From Rhododendron vialii (Eukaryota > Streptophyta > Magnoliopsida > Ericales > Ericaceae): a stretch of DNA of 64,000 nt. The DNA is taken from NCBI RefSeq assembly GCF_030253575.1, contig NC_080559.1:29166501-29230500 (forward strand), written 5' to 3'. A program made the translations under genes and the position numbers. A model generated the notes under the pieces. The model was given only the letters and a program-made list of their open reading frames with translations. It was not told the origin of the DNA and searched no databases. Positions 37,070 to 48,017 of this stretch are shown in pieces (within the stretch, counting starts at the first letter, position 1; each line of letters begins with the position of its first letter).

Positions 37070-37898
37070 GGACGCGGGGGCTCTGCTGCCCAGGGGTGGG
37101 CAGCAGCCCCTGTCCACACTCACACACACTCACACACGGCACCGTTTCGTTAAAGAAAAAAAAAAATTTCTTACGCTTGCAATCCTAAGAAGCAGAAACA
37201 TGATTATGAGAGCCTTAGAGTTAAAATTTAATTATGTCTCTTTAGAATAATATGATCAGAATAATAAGATCTTCACGTCAATTCAAACGGATTGAAAATT
37301 GGAGCACTTAATTTTTTAATCATATTTTTTAATATATAAACGGTTTAAAAAATTAAGTGTGCCACTTTTTAATTCGTTTGAACAAGTACGAATATCTTAT
37401 TATTCTAATCACATTATTTTAAAGAGATATAATTAACTTTTGTCTATAGGACTCTCATAATCACGTTTCTGATCTACAGGATCCTAAATAAAGAGCAGAT
37501 ACTTAATTACGAGAGTCCTAGAGACAAAAATTAATTATATCTCTTTAAAATAATATGATTAGAATAATAAGATATTCGTACTTGTTCAAACGAATTAAAA
37601 AGTGGCACACTTAATTTTTTTAGACCGTTTATATATTAAAAAATATGATTAAAAAATTAAGTGCTCCAATTTTCAATCCGTTTGAATTGACGTGAAGATC
37701 TTATTATTCTGATCATATTATTCTAAAGAGACATAATTAAATTTTAACTCTAAGGCTCTCATAATCACGTTTCTGCTCCTTAGGATTGCAAGCGGAATAG
37801 TTTTTTTTTTTTTCTTTAACGAAACGGTGCCGTGTGTGAGTGTGTGTGAGTGTGGGTAGGGGCTGCTGCCCACCCCTGGCAGCAGAGCCCCCGCGTCC
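37070..37898. mobile_element. 829-bp foldback element with 9-bp target duplication (Mutator-like)
   Basis: The ends are perfect inverted repeats GGACGCGGGGGCTCTGCTGCC and its complement, flanked by a 9-bp direct repeat TAACTAGGC (37061-37069 and 37899-37907). Nearly the whole element is two complementary arms of about 410 bp meeting near 37485. The outer 70 bp of each arm is GC-rich with a CACACTCACACA stretch; the rest is AT-rich. Each arm contains an inner palindrome related to the MITE at 57855-58118. A 9-bp duplication is typical of Mutator-like elements. No coding capacity. SLAH unit 2 shows the site without the element (about 45050-45070). Confidence 0.9.
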
Positions 37899-37944
37899 TA
37901 ACTAGGCCAGCATTTCAAACTGGTACTAATTTTCTAATTTCTGT

Positions 37945-38265
37945 ACACATTTGGATGATCGGCTTTGTTTATTATATAGAGTTCGGCGAGAACCATAATC
38001 ATATAAAAAATCGTGTTCATTGAATTTTAGTAGATACATGATCCGCACATGTGAAAATTGAAAAAAAAACAAAAACAAAAAACAAAATTGGGTTTCGATT
38101 CAGTATGTTTTTGGACCCAGTTTTGAATTTCTTCAATTTTCACGTGTGTCGATCATGTATCTATTAAAGTCCGATGAACACAATAGTTGGTTTGATTAAG
38201 GTTCTCGCCGAACTTTACAAAATGAACGAAACTGATCATCCAAATGCGAACAGAAAATAACCGAA
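37945..38265. mobile_element. Palindromic MITE related to 28125-28425
   Basis: The arms hold GAGTTCGGCGAGAACCATAATC on the left and GATTAAGGTTCTCGCCGAAC on the right, with TTGGATGATC and GATCATCCAAATG at the ends. It is absent from SLAH unit 2 near 45085, where the flanks are continuous. Confidence 0.65.
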
Positions 38266-38935
38266 AAATTAGAAACTTTCTGGAGGGGATACCAACCCCC
38301 TTCTATACCGGGGATACATAAGTTCCTCAAAATGCCGGAAGCAGTGTTTGACACATTAGTTGATTTCAGGAAAACTGTCAGCTTGCGCCTTGAATATCAC
38401 TGCTCCTGCACAAGTACAAAATAGATGTCGTGAAACTTTTGTTTTTTTTATTTTATTTTAGAATTATTTGAGGTGCGTGTAAGTTGGCCCAAACACCTCA
38501 GCTAAAAAAACAAAAGTGACAGTTTGTTTCCATGTTTGTGCAAGTTCATTTTCTGCAAAGTAAATTCCAACCCTAACAAGTGATTTGATACTGACATTGT
38601 GGAATCCCACATCTCACATCGGGAAGATATGGAAATTGAATTCAATATTTAAGAAAACCCAAACAGCTACTGTATAACTTGAGGTTAATTTTTTGAGCCA
38701 CGTAGTTAAACGAATGATTAACAGGTGAACTGGCGCGGATTGTTACACACTATCCAATCAAACAATGAACAAGGGTTTCCTCTACCCTCTCGTTTGTTTC
38801 AATTCTCTCATCTGTTTCAGAAAACTACTATTAAGTAACACTCTGTTTAGTTAATCAATTGTTTTCTTTTACACAAACTCAAGCCCCTGTTTTTATTTAA
38901 CACCTAAAAACTGCTATTTTGTCTATGAAGAGCAT

Positions 38936-41234
38936 CTTCAACACAGGCTTTAGATTTGGAGGTGTCAATTTTTGTAAGGCAAATGTGAAATATTGACATC
39001 TTTAAATTTGACATCCACTCAAGAGAATAACGTCCAACTTTACCTCGAAATTGGAGTTGTTAAATTTCCTCTGAAGGTTTTTGTAACATTCCTAAATTAA
39101 AATAAATAATGAACTCCAATGTTTAATCGTACATCTTGATTACTATGTGACTATATATGTGTATTCATACATATGGTGACTTGATTTTTGTTTGATTCGG
39201 AAATTACTACTACTAGTATCCTAGTCTAGTGGGACCCACCCTACTAACCTAGACCCTAGGACCTATCGTACACCTAAGTCGCATGATGCACGTGTGGTTG
39301 CGGAAGCGTGAGCAGGAGCATGAAAGTGTCTTTCAAAACAACTAAAATTTGTAAGTACGAGGATTGAAAGCATAAGAGCAAAACGATAATTGAGTGCGAG
39401 AGCGAAGACCATTTTAAAGGATTATGTGACCAGTCCAACACCCAAACCTATTGGGCTATTACGTACCGAGACCAATTAGGCTCAACCTTAAAAGCATCTC
39501 CATTCGGCTTTTTGTGGCCTTTGTTTGGGTCAGTGTTTTTCTGGCTCAGGCTTAGTTTCCCAAAAAAAAAAAATTTATAGATATTTAAAAAAAAAAATTT
39601 GGGTATATGTCATGATTTTTTAATTCTTTGATTCCTCTCGTCAAGATAAACCAATAATTCACAAAATTTTGACGCAAAACTACTAAATGCAAAAAAAAAA
39701 TAAAATTTGAAGAAGGATTAAACAAAAAAAAAATCCAAGTTTTTTTGAGAAACTAGGCCTCAGTAAAATAAGAAACGATCGCATTTTTTGCCTTTAAAAA
39801 TGGGCTACCACCTTGGTTTTGTGTCCATTTTTGCTGCCTTTGCAACCGTTGCAAACCCGGTAGAGTACTGAGTTTTAGTAGATGAGAGAGAGAGATAGAG
39901 AGAGAGGAGAGGGAGGGCGGCCTTTTTTTCGGAAGAGAGAGAGAGAGAGAGAGTAATCTCTCTATACTTTAATTAACACTACTACTAAAAAACACCTTAA
40001 AGTGTCATATGGAGTACATTTTCTTTCTCTAGTTAACAAATTCCTTAACACATAACCGTGGACTCCACTTTTAATGCTTTTTGTCACTGGTGATCGAAGT
40101 ATAGATATACACTCCACCCTTCACCACTTTTCCCTTCCAATCAACCCCACTCCTCCATCCACGGACAGAGCTAGAGGGGCTAGTAAGGGGTGTCGCCCAC
40201 CTACAATTTGCATTGAAAAAAATGTATTATCAAAAAAAATTTTGATTGTATATATTCGTACTCCCTACGCAAAGATTCTGGCTCCGTAAGTAGTAATTTA
40301 TCCCACTCAACTCTCTTGATCGTTGCACTCTATCGCTCCTCCTCTACGTATATGATATCAAGCCCCCCTCCCTCGTGAGCTTCTGGAAATTACTCCATAT
40401 ACTAGTGATCATTTGAATGATTTATGGTGAGAGAAAGATAACATAGAGAGAAAAAAATGAGACTGGTCTGTTCGTCCCGCAGCCATGTAAGGATGGGTGA
40501 TTTGCTGGGGAGTCCATGGAGCTTGGACGGCAAAAGCTAGCGCACAGAAATATTATTATAGAAGGCGGGAGAGGGTTATTTAATTAATGTTGCCAATTTT
40601 TGTTTCATTACTTTGCTAAAGAACAGCTCTCCGGGCAGACTGGTCGGATGGAGAACAAGTCGAGGAGGATTTTTTCGGAGCATGTCGAGTTGATTTTGCG
40701 GTACTTTATTTTGGAAATTTTTTTGATCGGCAGGGGACCTAAATTATTGCTGCCTTGTTTCGCAGGTTTCTAATTTTACATCTTCCCTATTTTGGTAAGA
40801 TGTCTTATTTCTTTTTAATTTTGGTTTCCAAACAATTGTCTTGCTTCGTCTCCAGACCAAGTCAAAGCCTTCGTCTCCGAGGTAATTGCCGTATTTGTTT
40901 AACGCCTCTGTTCGGCACTTGAAGAAAGCGGGGGAAAGTAAAAGCAAAGAAAGTGGGTGGACAAGTTTATTGTTCAGAAAAATTGAATTTGTTATTTTTT
41001 CCCATCTTTCTCTCCGAACCAAACAATGGGAGGGAAATTCGATCTTTTAATTTTCTTTTCTCTTCCTTTCTTTTCTTTTAAGCCTAAGGGCATAAGCATC
41101 TTTTGATTCAATAAATTTATAGAGTTTCATTCTCTCTTTTCCCAACACATTTTAAGGAGGGCTCGTAAATTCAAGTGTTTATCTCGTTTGCTAAAATGCT
41201 ATCTAGCCCTGTCTTTATTTCGCCGTGTCACTTT
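38936..41234. other. Spacer between the two SLAH units
   Basis: Purine repeats lie at about 39884-39954. A short segment near 40157-40290 begins GGACAGAGCTAGAGGGGC and ends near TGGCTCCGT, resembling the ends of a small hAT-like remnant. A LTR-like piece with GCGCGGATTGTTACA lies upstream near 38600-38750, inside unit 1. I see no gene in this spacer. Confidence 0.4.
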
Positions 41235-41534
41235 TCACAGGGAGTCATAAGCTTTAGTCAACTGTGGAAGGTTTTTTTTTCTTCTGGAGGCTGGCTGTCT
41301 CTTAATGGCAACTAGTTATTTCAAATTAATGTTGGCTTACATCTGCTGTGAAGTCATATTTGTCCATTGCATGCCTTAACGCTATTTCAAATGTTCTCAG
41401 AGAATCTCAGGGTCACTCAATTCGAACGCACAGACCGTCTCTTATTTATCATCACCAATCAGTGGCGGAGCAAGGAATCAGCGTCACAGAGGGTGCTTTT
41501 AAACACTCTTTGAAAAAAAAAACTGTTGTTGAAA

Positions 41535-44525
41535 ATGCGTTCGGTTTCTATCAGTATGTCGTCTTCCCCAGTAGAAGTTCACTTACAGAGCACTAAAAGA
41601 GTTCTCTTCAGAGATCAAGATGGAACGATTTTCAACAGTGATATTGCAAATCCTACAACGTCTGGCACTAAACAGCCCGAAATTCCATTGTCAGTCAATG
41701 CCAACTGGTTCTGCATTTGATGAGGCAGTTGCAGCAAGTGGATTATTTCCAAGTCGCCTCCTGCATCTCCCACCAAAGAATCCAAGGATCGAAAGGCCGA
41801 GGGATAAAATCTTCCATTCTTTCAAAACATGCTCTGGTAAGTTGGAAGGGCAGCTATCAAATTTACGTGGAAAGTCTCGGGAAATAGGACAAGAGGCGAA
41901 CACTGTGCAGAACGTAGAGATGGAGACTTTGCCTGCACATCGATACTTCGATGCCTTGGAAGGGCCTGAGTTAGATACCCTCAGGGTATGTGTTTTCTAT
42001 CCCCAAAATTTTTTCTGCAAGTTTATTTTCCTGTAAAACATAAATCGAAGGTATACGATTCTATTGGTGGAGATTCATTGCAGGAAAACGCGTCATTTTA
42101 ATCTGATGCATCACTTTATATTTATGAATGAGACCCTCTTCTACACTTGGTCAATGTACTAAAATCGTGAAAGAATAACAATCCTTCTGCCGAGTGTTTT
42201 GAATCCCTTTATAGTACTATCATATCTGATATGCCAAAATTTTTTTATTTTGCAATGTGATTTAGTAATTTTCCTTTTGTAAATACTGGACATTAACGTC
42301 AAAGTGTTAAGAAAAACGAATTTCGATTCACAGGCTTCAGAAGAAATCCTGCTTCCAGAAGACCAGCGGTGGCCGTTTCTTCTACGCTTTCCTGTTTCTT
42401 CATTCGGTATTTGCCTCGGGGTTGGCAGCCAAGCCATTCTGTGGAAAACCCTGGTCACTTCTCCCTCCACGAAGTTCCTTCATGTGAGCCTGGACGTAAA
42501 CCTCGTCCTTTGGTGCATAGCTGTTGCTCTGGTAGCCACAGTATATTTCACCTACATGCTCGAAGTCATATTCTACTATGAAGCGGTTCGTCGTGAATAC
42601 TATCATCCAGTCCGTATTAACTACTTCTTCGCCCCATGGATAGCCTTGTTGTTCTTAGTTCTTGGATTCCCACCATCCATTGCTCAAAACATACATTCGG
42701 CTCTCTGGTATATTCTCATGACGCCAATCTTTTGCCTAGAGCTTAAGATTTATGGACAGTGGATGTCAGGAGGACAAAGGAGACTTTCAAAGGTGGCAAA
42801 TCCTTCAAATCACCTGTCTGTTGTCGGGAACTTCGTGGGGGCTTTATTGGGTGCATCGATGGGGCTAAAGGAAGGACCGATATTCTTCTTTGCAGTTGGA
42901 TTGGTTCACTAAACTGTCTTATTTGTAACTCTCTACCAGAGACTTCCAACGAATGAGACACTCCCGAAGGAGCTCCATCCAGTTTTCTTTCTGTTTGTTG
43001 CTGCACCCAGTGCTGCTTCGATAGCATGGGCGAGGATTCAAGGCTCCTTTGATTATGGGCCGCAGATTGCTTACTTCATTGCCCTGTTCCTTTATTTATC
43101 ACTGGTTAGTCTTCGTGTCACTCATATCATGAGTTCTTACTTATTACCAACTTTGGATACAATCGGAATTGCATTACCTGCAGCAATAACAAAAATTTTG
43201 GCACGGAAATTGGTTTTAGAAACTGTTAAAGCATCCAACTCAATACGAATTGGCTATGAGTGGAGAGGCCGCCCAGACTCATATATTAGTTTTGGAGGAG
43301 ATAATTAACCGATGTGAGAGAATTTCCAACAGAAACTTATCACCGTTAATTGCCACTACAAGGGAACAGAAGTTGTCAAGCACGGGGTGATGAGCACAAG
43401 CGTTCTTTGCCAAATCCCAACTGAGTGTCATTTTATTTCTTCCAGAAAAGATGCCATAATTGATGATGGAAAGCATGTTTGCTAGACAAGCTCTGGAAAG
43501 GATATAGAGTCCCTAACTTGTCTTGCATCATCCATTTAGATGAGTCTAGATCGTGTTCGCCTTGTAAACAAGTGGGAATGACATTTGCTGTATCTTAGGG
43601 CTGCAAGAAGTTGTGCAAATCCAGAACCAAATAACCCACCCTAAACTTAGAATCATTTGTCTTGGAGATGTTAAACCCTGGTCACTTTTGGCTAGCAAGG
43701 CATGCTTCCATGTTCCCCTCCTGTTAGTGTTCACCTAGTGAATGTCCAGAGTTCCAACACCCGGTTGCCGTGAGTCATAGCTGCTTATAACTGAAGAGGA
43801 TTAGCCCAAATCCATTTAGGAACCTCCCATACCTTACTTAAAAGTGTTCGAATCAGACTAAGCCCTGGAATAATGATTGATCAAAAAAAAGGAGAACTCG
43901 GTAACCTCAGTTTCTGGTTGATGTTAAATGGAACCAGGTTGCATTGCACCCCCTTCCAGGTTTATTTCCAGTTCTTATTGTTAAATCAGTCTGCGATAGT
44001 CGCTAATGAGCCTGCTTTGTTTGTTTGTTACTACAGGCCGTTCGAGTCAATTTCTTTCGAGGATTCAGGCATGGTTACTTCTTCCCCACTTTGTGCATAT
44101 CAGTTGTATCTTCATCCTTGTGTCTTAGTTTCTAAAGTTCATTTATCGGCTTGTATATCGTTGGCTTGGTGGGCCTACACATTCCCCATGACTGGAGCTG
44201 CCATTGCAACCATCAACTACTCCGCTGAGGTACCGAATGTGGCAACGAAATCTCTTTCTGTACTACTCTCTGCCATTTCCACTCTCATCGTCACGTTGCT
44301 GCTTGTAACGACTATCCTCTGCGCCTTTGTGCTACGTGACCTCTTCCCAAATGACATTGCTATTGCCATTACCGACCAAAGGCCAAAAGCACACCACCAT
44401 AAATGGTTCCATAGGAGAACCGGAAGCCCAGATAAAGATATCGAAAATTTCCTTAATTGTATGAAATTGGACAGGAAGGATATCGCGGCTTCTATATGAT
44501 GCCTCCAAGCTCCATTATAAAAGGA
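41535..44525 (+). pseudogene. Decayed second copy of the SLAH anion channel gene
   Basis: Remnants of coding exons 2-5 are recognisable at about 41540-41985, 42334-43104, 44037-44068 and 44157-44525. Exon 1 is missing. A +1 frameshift lies near 41678-41690 relative to copy 1. Exon 3 keeps its 771-bp length but has an in-frame TAA at 42910-42912, where copy 1 reads the Tyr of HYTVLF. The exon 4 donor is GC (44069-44070) instead of GT, and a 5-bp loss near 44158 removes the exon 5 acceptor. A 2-bp insertion near 44496 ends the last exon early. The polyadenylation signal is also gone. Exon 3 remains very similar to the intact gene, so decay is fairly recent. The 208-residue frame at 43873-44499 is intron read through into exon 5, not a gene. 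Confidence 0.93.
43225..43345. repeat. Dispersed LTR-like repeat in pseudogene intron 3
   Basis: GCATCCAACTCAA, GGC(A)ATGAGTGGAGAGGCC and an AACCGATGTG-type ending occur here and again at 55065-55165 in CPBP intron 3. Such ends are common in degraded plant LTR or TRIM elements; the class is not certain. Confidence 0.4.
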
Positions 44526-45905
44526 ATCGGCAGTTCTGGCACAACAGTAGCACACTGCAATCCCTCTGAATTTTACCAAGACAAATGAGGAAGATTCACA
44601 TTTTTGGGGACAAGGGAGGAATAGGCTTTTGCGGTTCCGGTGAACTTGATGCATTGTGAAAAATGGAGGTTTACGTAAGGGTACCGTATGGACATCTTTT
44701 GAGTCGTAAATCATGAGAATCTATGATATTGCAACCTATTTTCTCATATATTGTTCGGGAAATCGTTATGTTCATATTTACTTGCTGAACTTCGTTATTT
44801 CGTATCGATTTTCTTCATTCCACGGTACCATATCATTGAGCCCCGGCCCCTAGGTCTTAAGAATATCTCGTATTATCCTTTCAAATGGGTAAGTTGCATT
44901 TGCATTGGTTAGAGAAAAGATGCTCAAAAAATTCCGAAAGCGGAATTCTCTTCAACCAAGCACAATCACGCGTTGAACGATTCGCCTATAATATAGTTGG
45001 TAGATGTCTTATTTTCCACAATTGAGGCACATAAGTTAAATTCCTCATGGTCTAGCCATATGTAGGCCAGCATTCAAACTGGTTTGGAAGGCACTGTTTG
45101 TTCGTTCTTGATGAGTAGAGACACCTTTATTGAACGGAAAGACACCAAAACTCTGTCCAACGTACGGACCATTGCCAGAAGCAGTGTATGACACTTGAGT
45201 TGCTTTCAGGCAGACTGTCGGCTCGAATAATCACGCTTACAAGTACGAAATAGAATGTCGTGGCGACTTAGTATCCGTGGCTGTGCGAGTTCATTCGATA
45301 CCGATTACCGACACTATCCATCAAATGATGAATCTTGTCACTAGAATCGCCTTGCAGTGGTTTTCATTGTACTAATAGATACCACATTGGACCATTAATG
45401 GTCATTGGAACCAATGAACTTACTTAGGCTGAATGCTTCGGACATGCGGCAATTGAAACAAGGTTTTTGTCTACCTTCTCGTTTGCTTCAATGTCTCTTC
45501 CAATCTCTTTCAGCAACCCACTCTTTAAGCATTTCTATCTTCGAGAAGATTGTCTCCTTAAACCAAGCAGTAATTATTCTGCTCTAGTCAGTAACATCTT
45601 GTTCATGCGTCGTCTATTTATTTAACGGTTACGCTATTGATAGCTCACTTGTTTGTCAGTAAGATAAGAATAATACCAACAACAAAAACCCGCAGTTTTT
45701 GATGCACTTTTTACACATTTCAAGGCACTTTAACACAAACAAAACTGTGTTTTTTTTGTCATTTTCCTGTCATACTATTGGGATTTTCCTTTATCTAATC
45801 AATTGTTTTGGAAGAGGGGCTCCAGGTAGTTACCGGTGGAATTGAGTTCTTTTGCACGAACTCAAGTCCCTGCGTTTAACACCTAAAAACTGCTATTTTG
45901 TCAAG

Positions 45906-47133
45906 TTTGTACCCTAAATTCTCTATCCTTAACTTTTAGGACAATTACATGGAATTATCTTGTGGTTTCTAGAAATTTACATTGCTCTCTTTGTATGTTT
46001 GTACAACACACGAGGACCTTACGTGGCGGCACTCTTGTATTATCAGTTTTGAGTCTCTGAATGCCCAAAATGCCTTTTCTTGCCCTAAGAGCATCTCCAA
46101 CCTTAGCTTCAAATTTGAAGGTGAAGTATTTTTTGAAGGCTAATGTGACAACCAGATACTCGCATCAAAAGTGGCAATTGCTTCACAACGTGGGATTTGA
46201 AGGCTCTTGTTAGAGCTGCTCTAAGCATTTTACAAGGCAAGAGAAATTGTCACTTGTCTTAACAACTTAGACACTTCAATAATAATTGAAGTTTTCATTG
46301 AGAGAGTAATTTTATCATCCAGCGGTGTTACGCCCATCGCTCTGTTTCATTGCCCAATATCTCACCGTCCATCTTGGCAATCAATGGTCATGATTTTAAA
46401 TGCCTTGAAAGATATAATTCTATGACTGTGAATGCATTAAAACAGAGAAGAGAACAGATAATACCGGGATTTATTTAAACCGCGGTTTTGTTTCCTAGTA
46501 GCAACAATGACTAACGAACGAATATGAGCAACAAGTTGGGAGGTTATGGTCCCCCTTCTGAGTTGATATATAGGAGCAAAATACAAGGGAAAAACAAAGA
46601 TATGAAGGTTCCCTTGGTGATGCTTTCTTCTGCAGAAGAAGAGAAGATCCAACAGAGAAGACAAAAGGAACTACGTAAATAAGATTACTGCTTTGACACA
46701 CAGATAGATACAGTACAGGACACTGATGTATATCAACCCCTTGGGCATTTTCTCCTATCACAAATTTGTCCATGTCTCCCTTTCCCACATGTTGCCATGT
46801 GACAGTTCTTCTCACTCTTCGCTGGTCGTTTTTATCGGTTAAAAGATCGGGTCCAATTTGAACCAAAAATCCCAAGAACACTGTGAAGGCCTAACTGAAA
46901 TCAAAATCCACAAACTATATGAATTGGTGGAATGAGATTAATAGAGAGATTAATGTATCAAGAAGTAGTCCATTGAAATATCCATGTGGTCCCATGAAAC
47001 TTGGACTAAAATTTAAATAATTTGGACATAATTACGTATGGAATAAGGAGTTGCAGCCAAGGTACACCTGGGGTGTAGTCAACTTGTGCAGTGCATAAAT
47101 TGTTTTCAGCTACAGATGATTCGGTAACATGTT
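45906..47133. other. Gene-free spacer
   Basis: The minus-strand frame at 46495-46881 is the longest here (about 128 codons) but matches no family I know and has no supporting splice or domain signals. A 'gagcatctccaacc' MITE-type motif occurs near 46087. Nothing else is supported. Confidence 0.4.
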
Positions 47134-48010
47134 AGCTTTAGTCCGGTTGGTTGGTGGTTTGCTCTTTACACAATTGACCAGGGTTCGATTATTGGGTCAA
47201 GCCGTAAGGAAGTAATTTCTTGTGAATTCCCGAGTTGACGAGTCCCAGCGTGGATGACCTATCTTTGACCAGACCGGAAAGGTTCGGGGATTAGTTTTTT
47301 TCCTTTTTTTTTAACCAAAAATTGAGAGGTAGTATTCAATAGAAAGAATGTATAAGCGCGTAGATGCGCCTCCCTACAGAATGAGAAGAAACTCTCCAAA
47401 GGAGAACAAACCCCCCCCCCCAAGAGAGGACATTATTAAAACAAATAACCAAATAAAAGAAGCACCGCCGAGACATCCGCCGTCACTCTTTCGTAACCAC
47501 CTTGATAGACTCGTAATCACCACCACTACTTCACAAAATAGGAACACATCGTTGAGAGGTCGTTGCCTAGCAAATGCGGTAGACGGCGTCAGGTCACTCG
47601 TAATCACCACCACTGCTTCACAAAATAGGAACACATCGTTGCCCAGCAAATGCGGTAGACGGCGTCAGGTCACAGATCTGAAAAAATGGAGGCTAAGAAT
47701 GGTGGTGGACAATATTTTACCCACAACCACTAAAACCAAAGCTTCGGAACTTCGCTGGAAAACAACTTGGCTGAAAAGTTCCCAATGGAAGCCCGAACTT
47801 CAATCGCGAAATTGACAGAGAAGACGGTTCGACTGTTGGGGGAAGAGAACAAAGAGAGAAATGGGGGGGTTGGAGGGGAAGGATCCCTCCCCTCCCGCCG
47901 CCTCAGAAGGGGAAGGAGGGGTTGTTGGCGGTAAGGTTCGGGGATTAGTTGAGACGTGCCTGACCTGAACACAGTGACCGTCGAGAAAAAAGAAAGAAAG
48001 AAAGAAGGTG
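47134..48010 (+). mobile_element. tRNA-derived SINE, split by a later insertion
   Basis: The SINE occupies 47134-47296 and 47951-48010 (about 223 bp). It has an A-box-like TAGTCCGGTTGG, a B-box-like GGTTCGATTAT, and an A-rich tail of GAAA repeats. ACATGTT flanks it at 47127-47133 and 48011-48017 as a short target duplication. The middle is displaced by the retroposed insert at 47297-47932. Confidence 0.7.
47297..47932 (-). mobile_element. Retroposed insert (636 bp) with 18-bp target duplication
   Basis: Direct repeats AAGGTTCGGGGATTAGTT stand at 47279-47296 and 47933-47950. Next to the left copy is a T-rich run, which on the minus strand is a poly(A)-like tail. That combination indicates target-primed reverse transcription. 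The body contains a roughly 75-bp sequence twice in tandem (about 47515-47598 and 47601-47673). The frames on either strand have no recognised domain; the insert could be a SINE/LINE fragment or a processed transcript. Confidence 0.75.
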
Positions 48011-48017
48011 ACATGTT

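Larger units (their letters stand above)
29755..38935. repeat. SLAH tandem duplication, unit 1
   Basis: Similarity to unit 2 (41235-45905) starts near CATAAGCTTTGATCAACTGTGGAAG (29769; 41248 in unit 2) and continues through the gene to the stretch ending AACACCTAAAAACTGCTATTTTGTC (38931 and 45903). Unit 1 is longer because it keeps coding exon 1 and carries extra insertions at about 34031-35484, 37070-37898 and 37945-38265. Confidence 0.8.
41235..45905. repeat. SLAH tandem duplication, unit 2
   Basis: This is the counterpart of 29755-38935. It is about half as long because the segment spanning coding exon 1 is deleted and the three large insertions of unit 1 are absent. Confidence 0.8.

Noticed and set aside
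43873-44499. 208-codon frame with SLAH C-terminal sequence as a functional short gene
   Set aside because: Its first part is intron sequence of the pseudogene; it has no promoter or start support and lacks most of the channel domain.
46495-46881. 128-codon minus-strand frame
   Set aside because: No recognised family, no splice signals in support, and located in repeat-rich spacer; length is compatible with chance.
47348-47815. 155-codon frame with repeated TTTSQNRNTSL words
   Set aside because: It lies on the retroposed insert, is composed of an internal duplication, and runs on the strand opposite to the A-rich tail.
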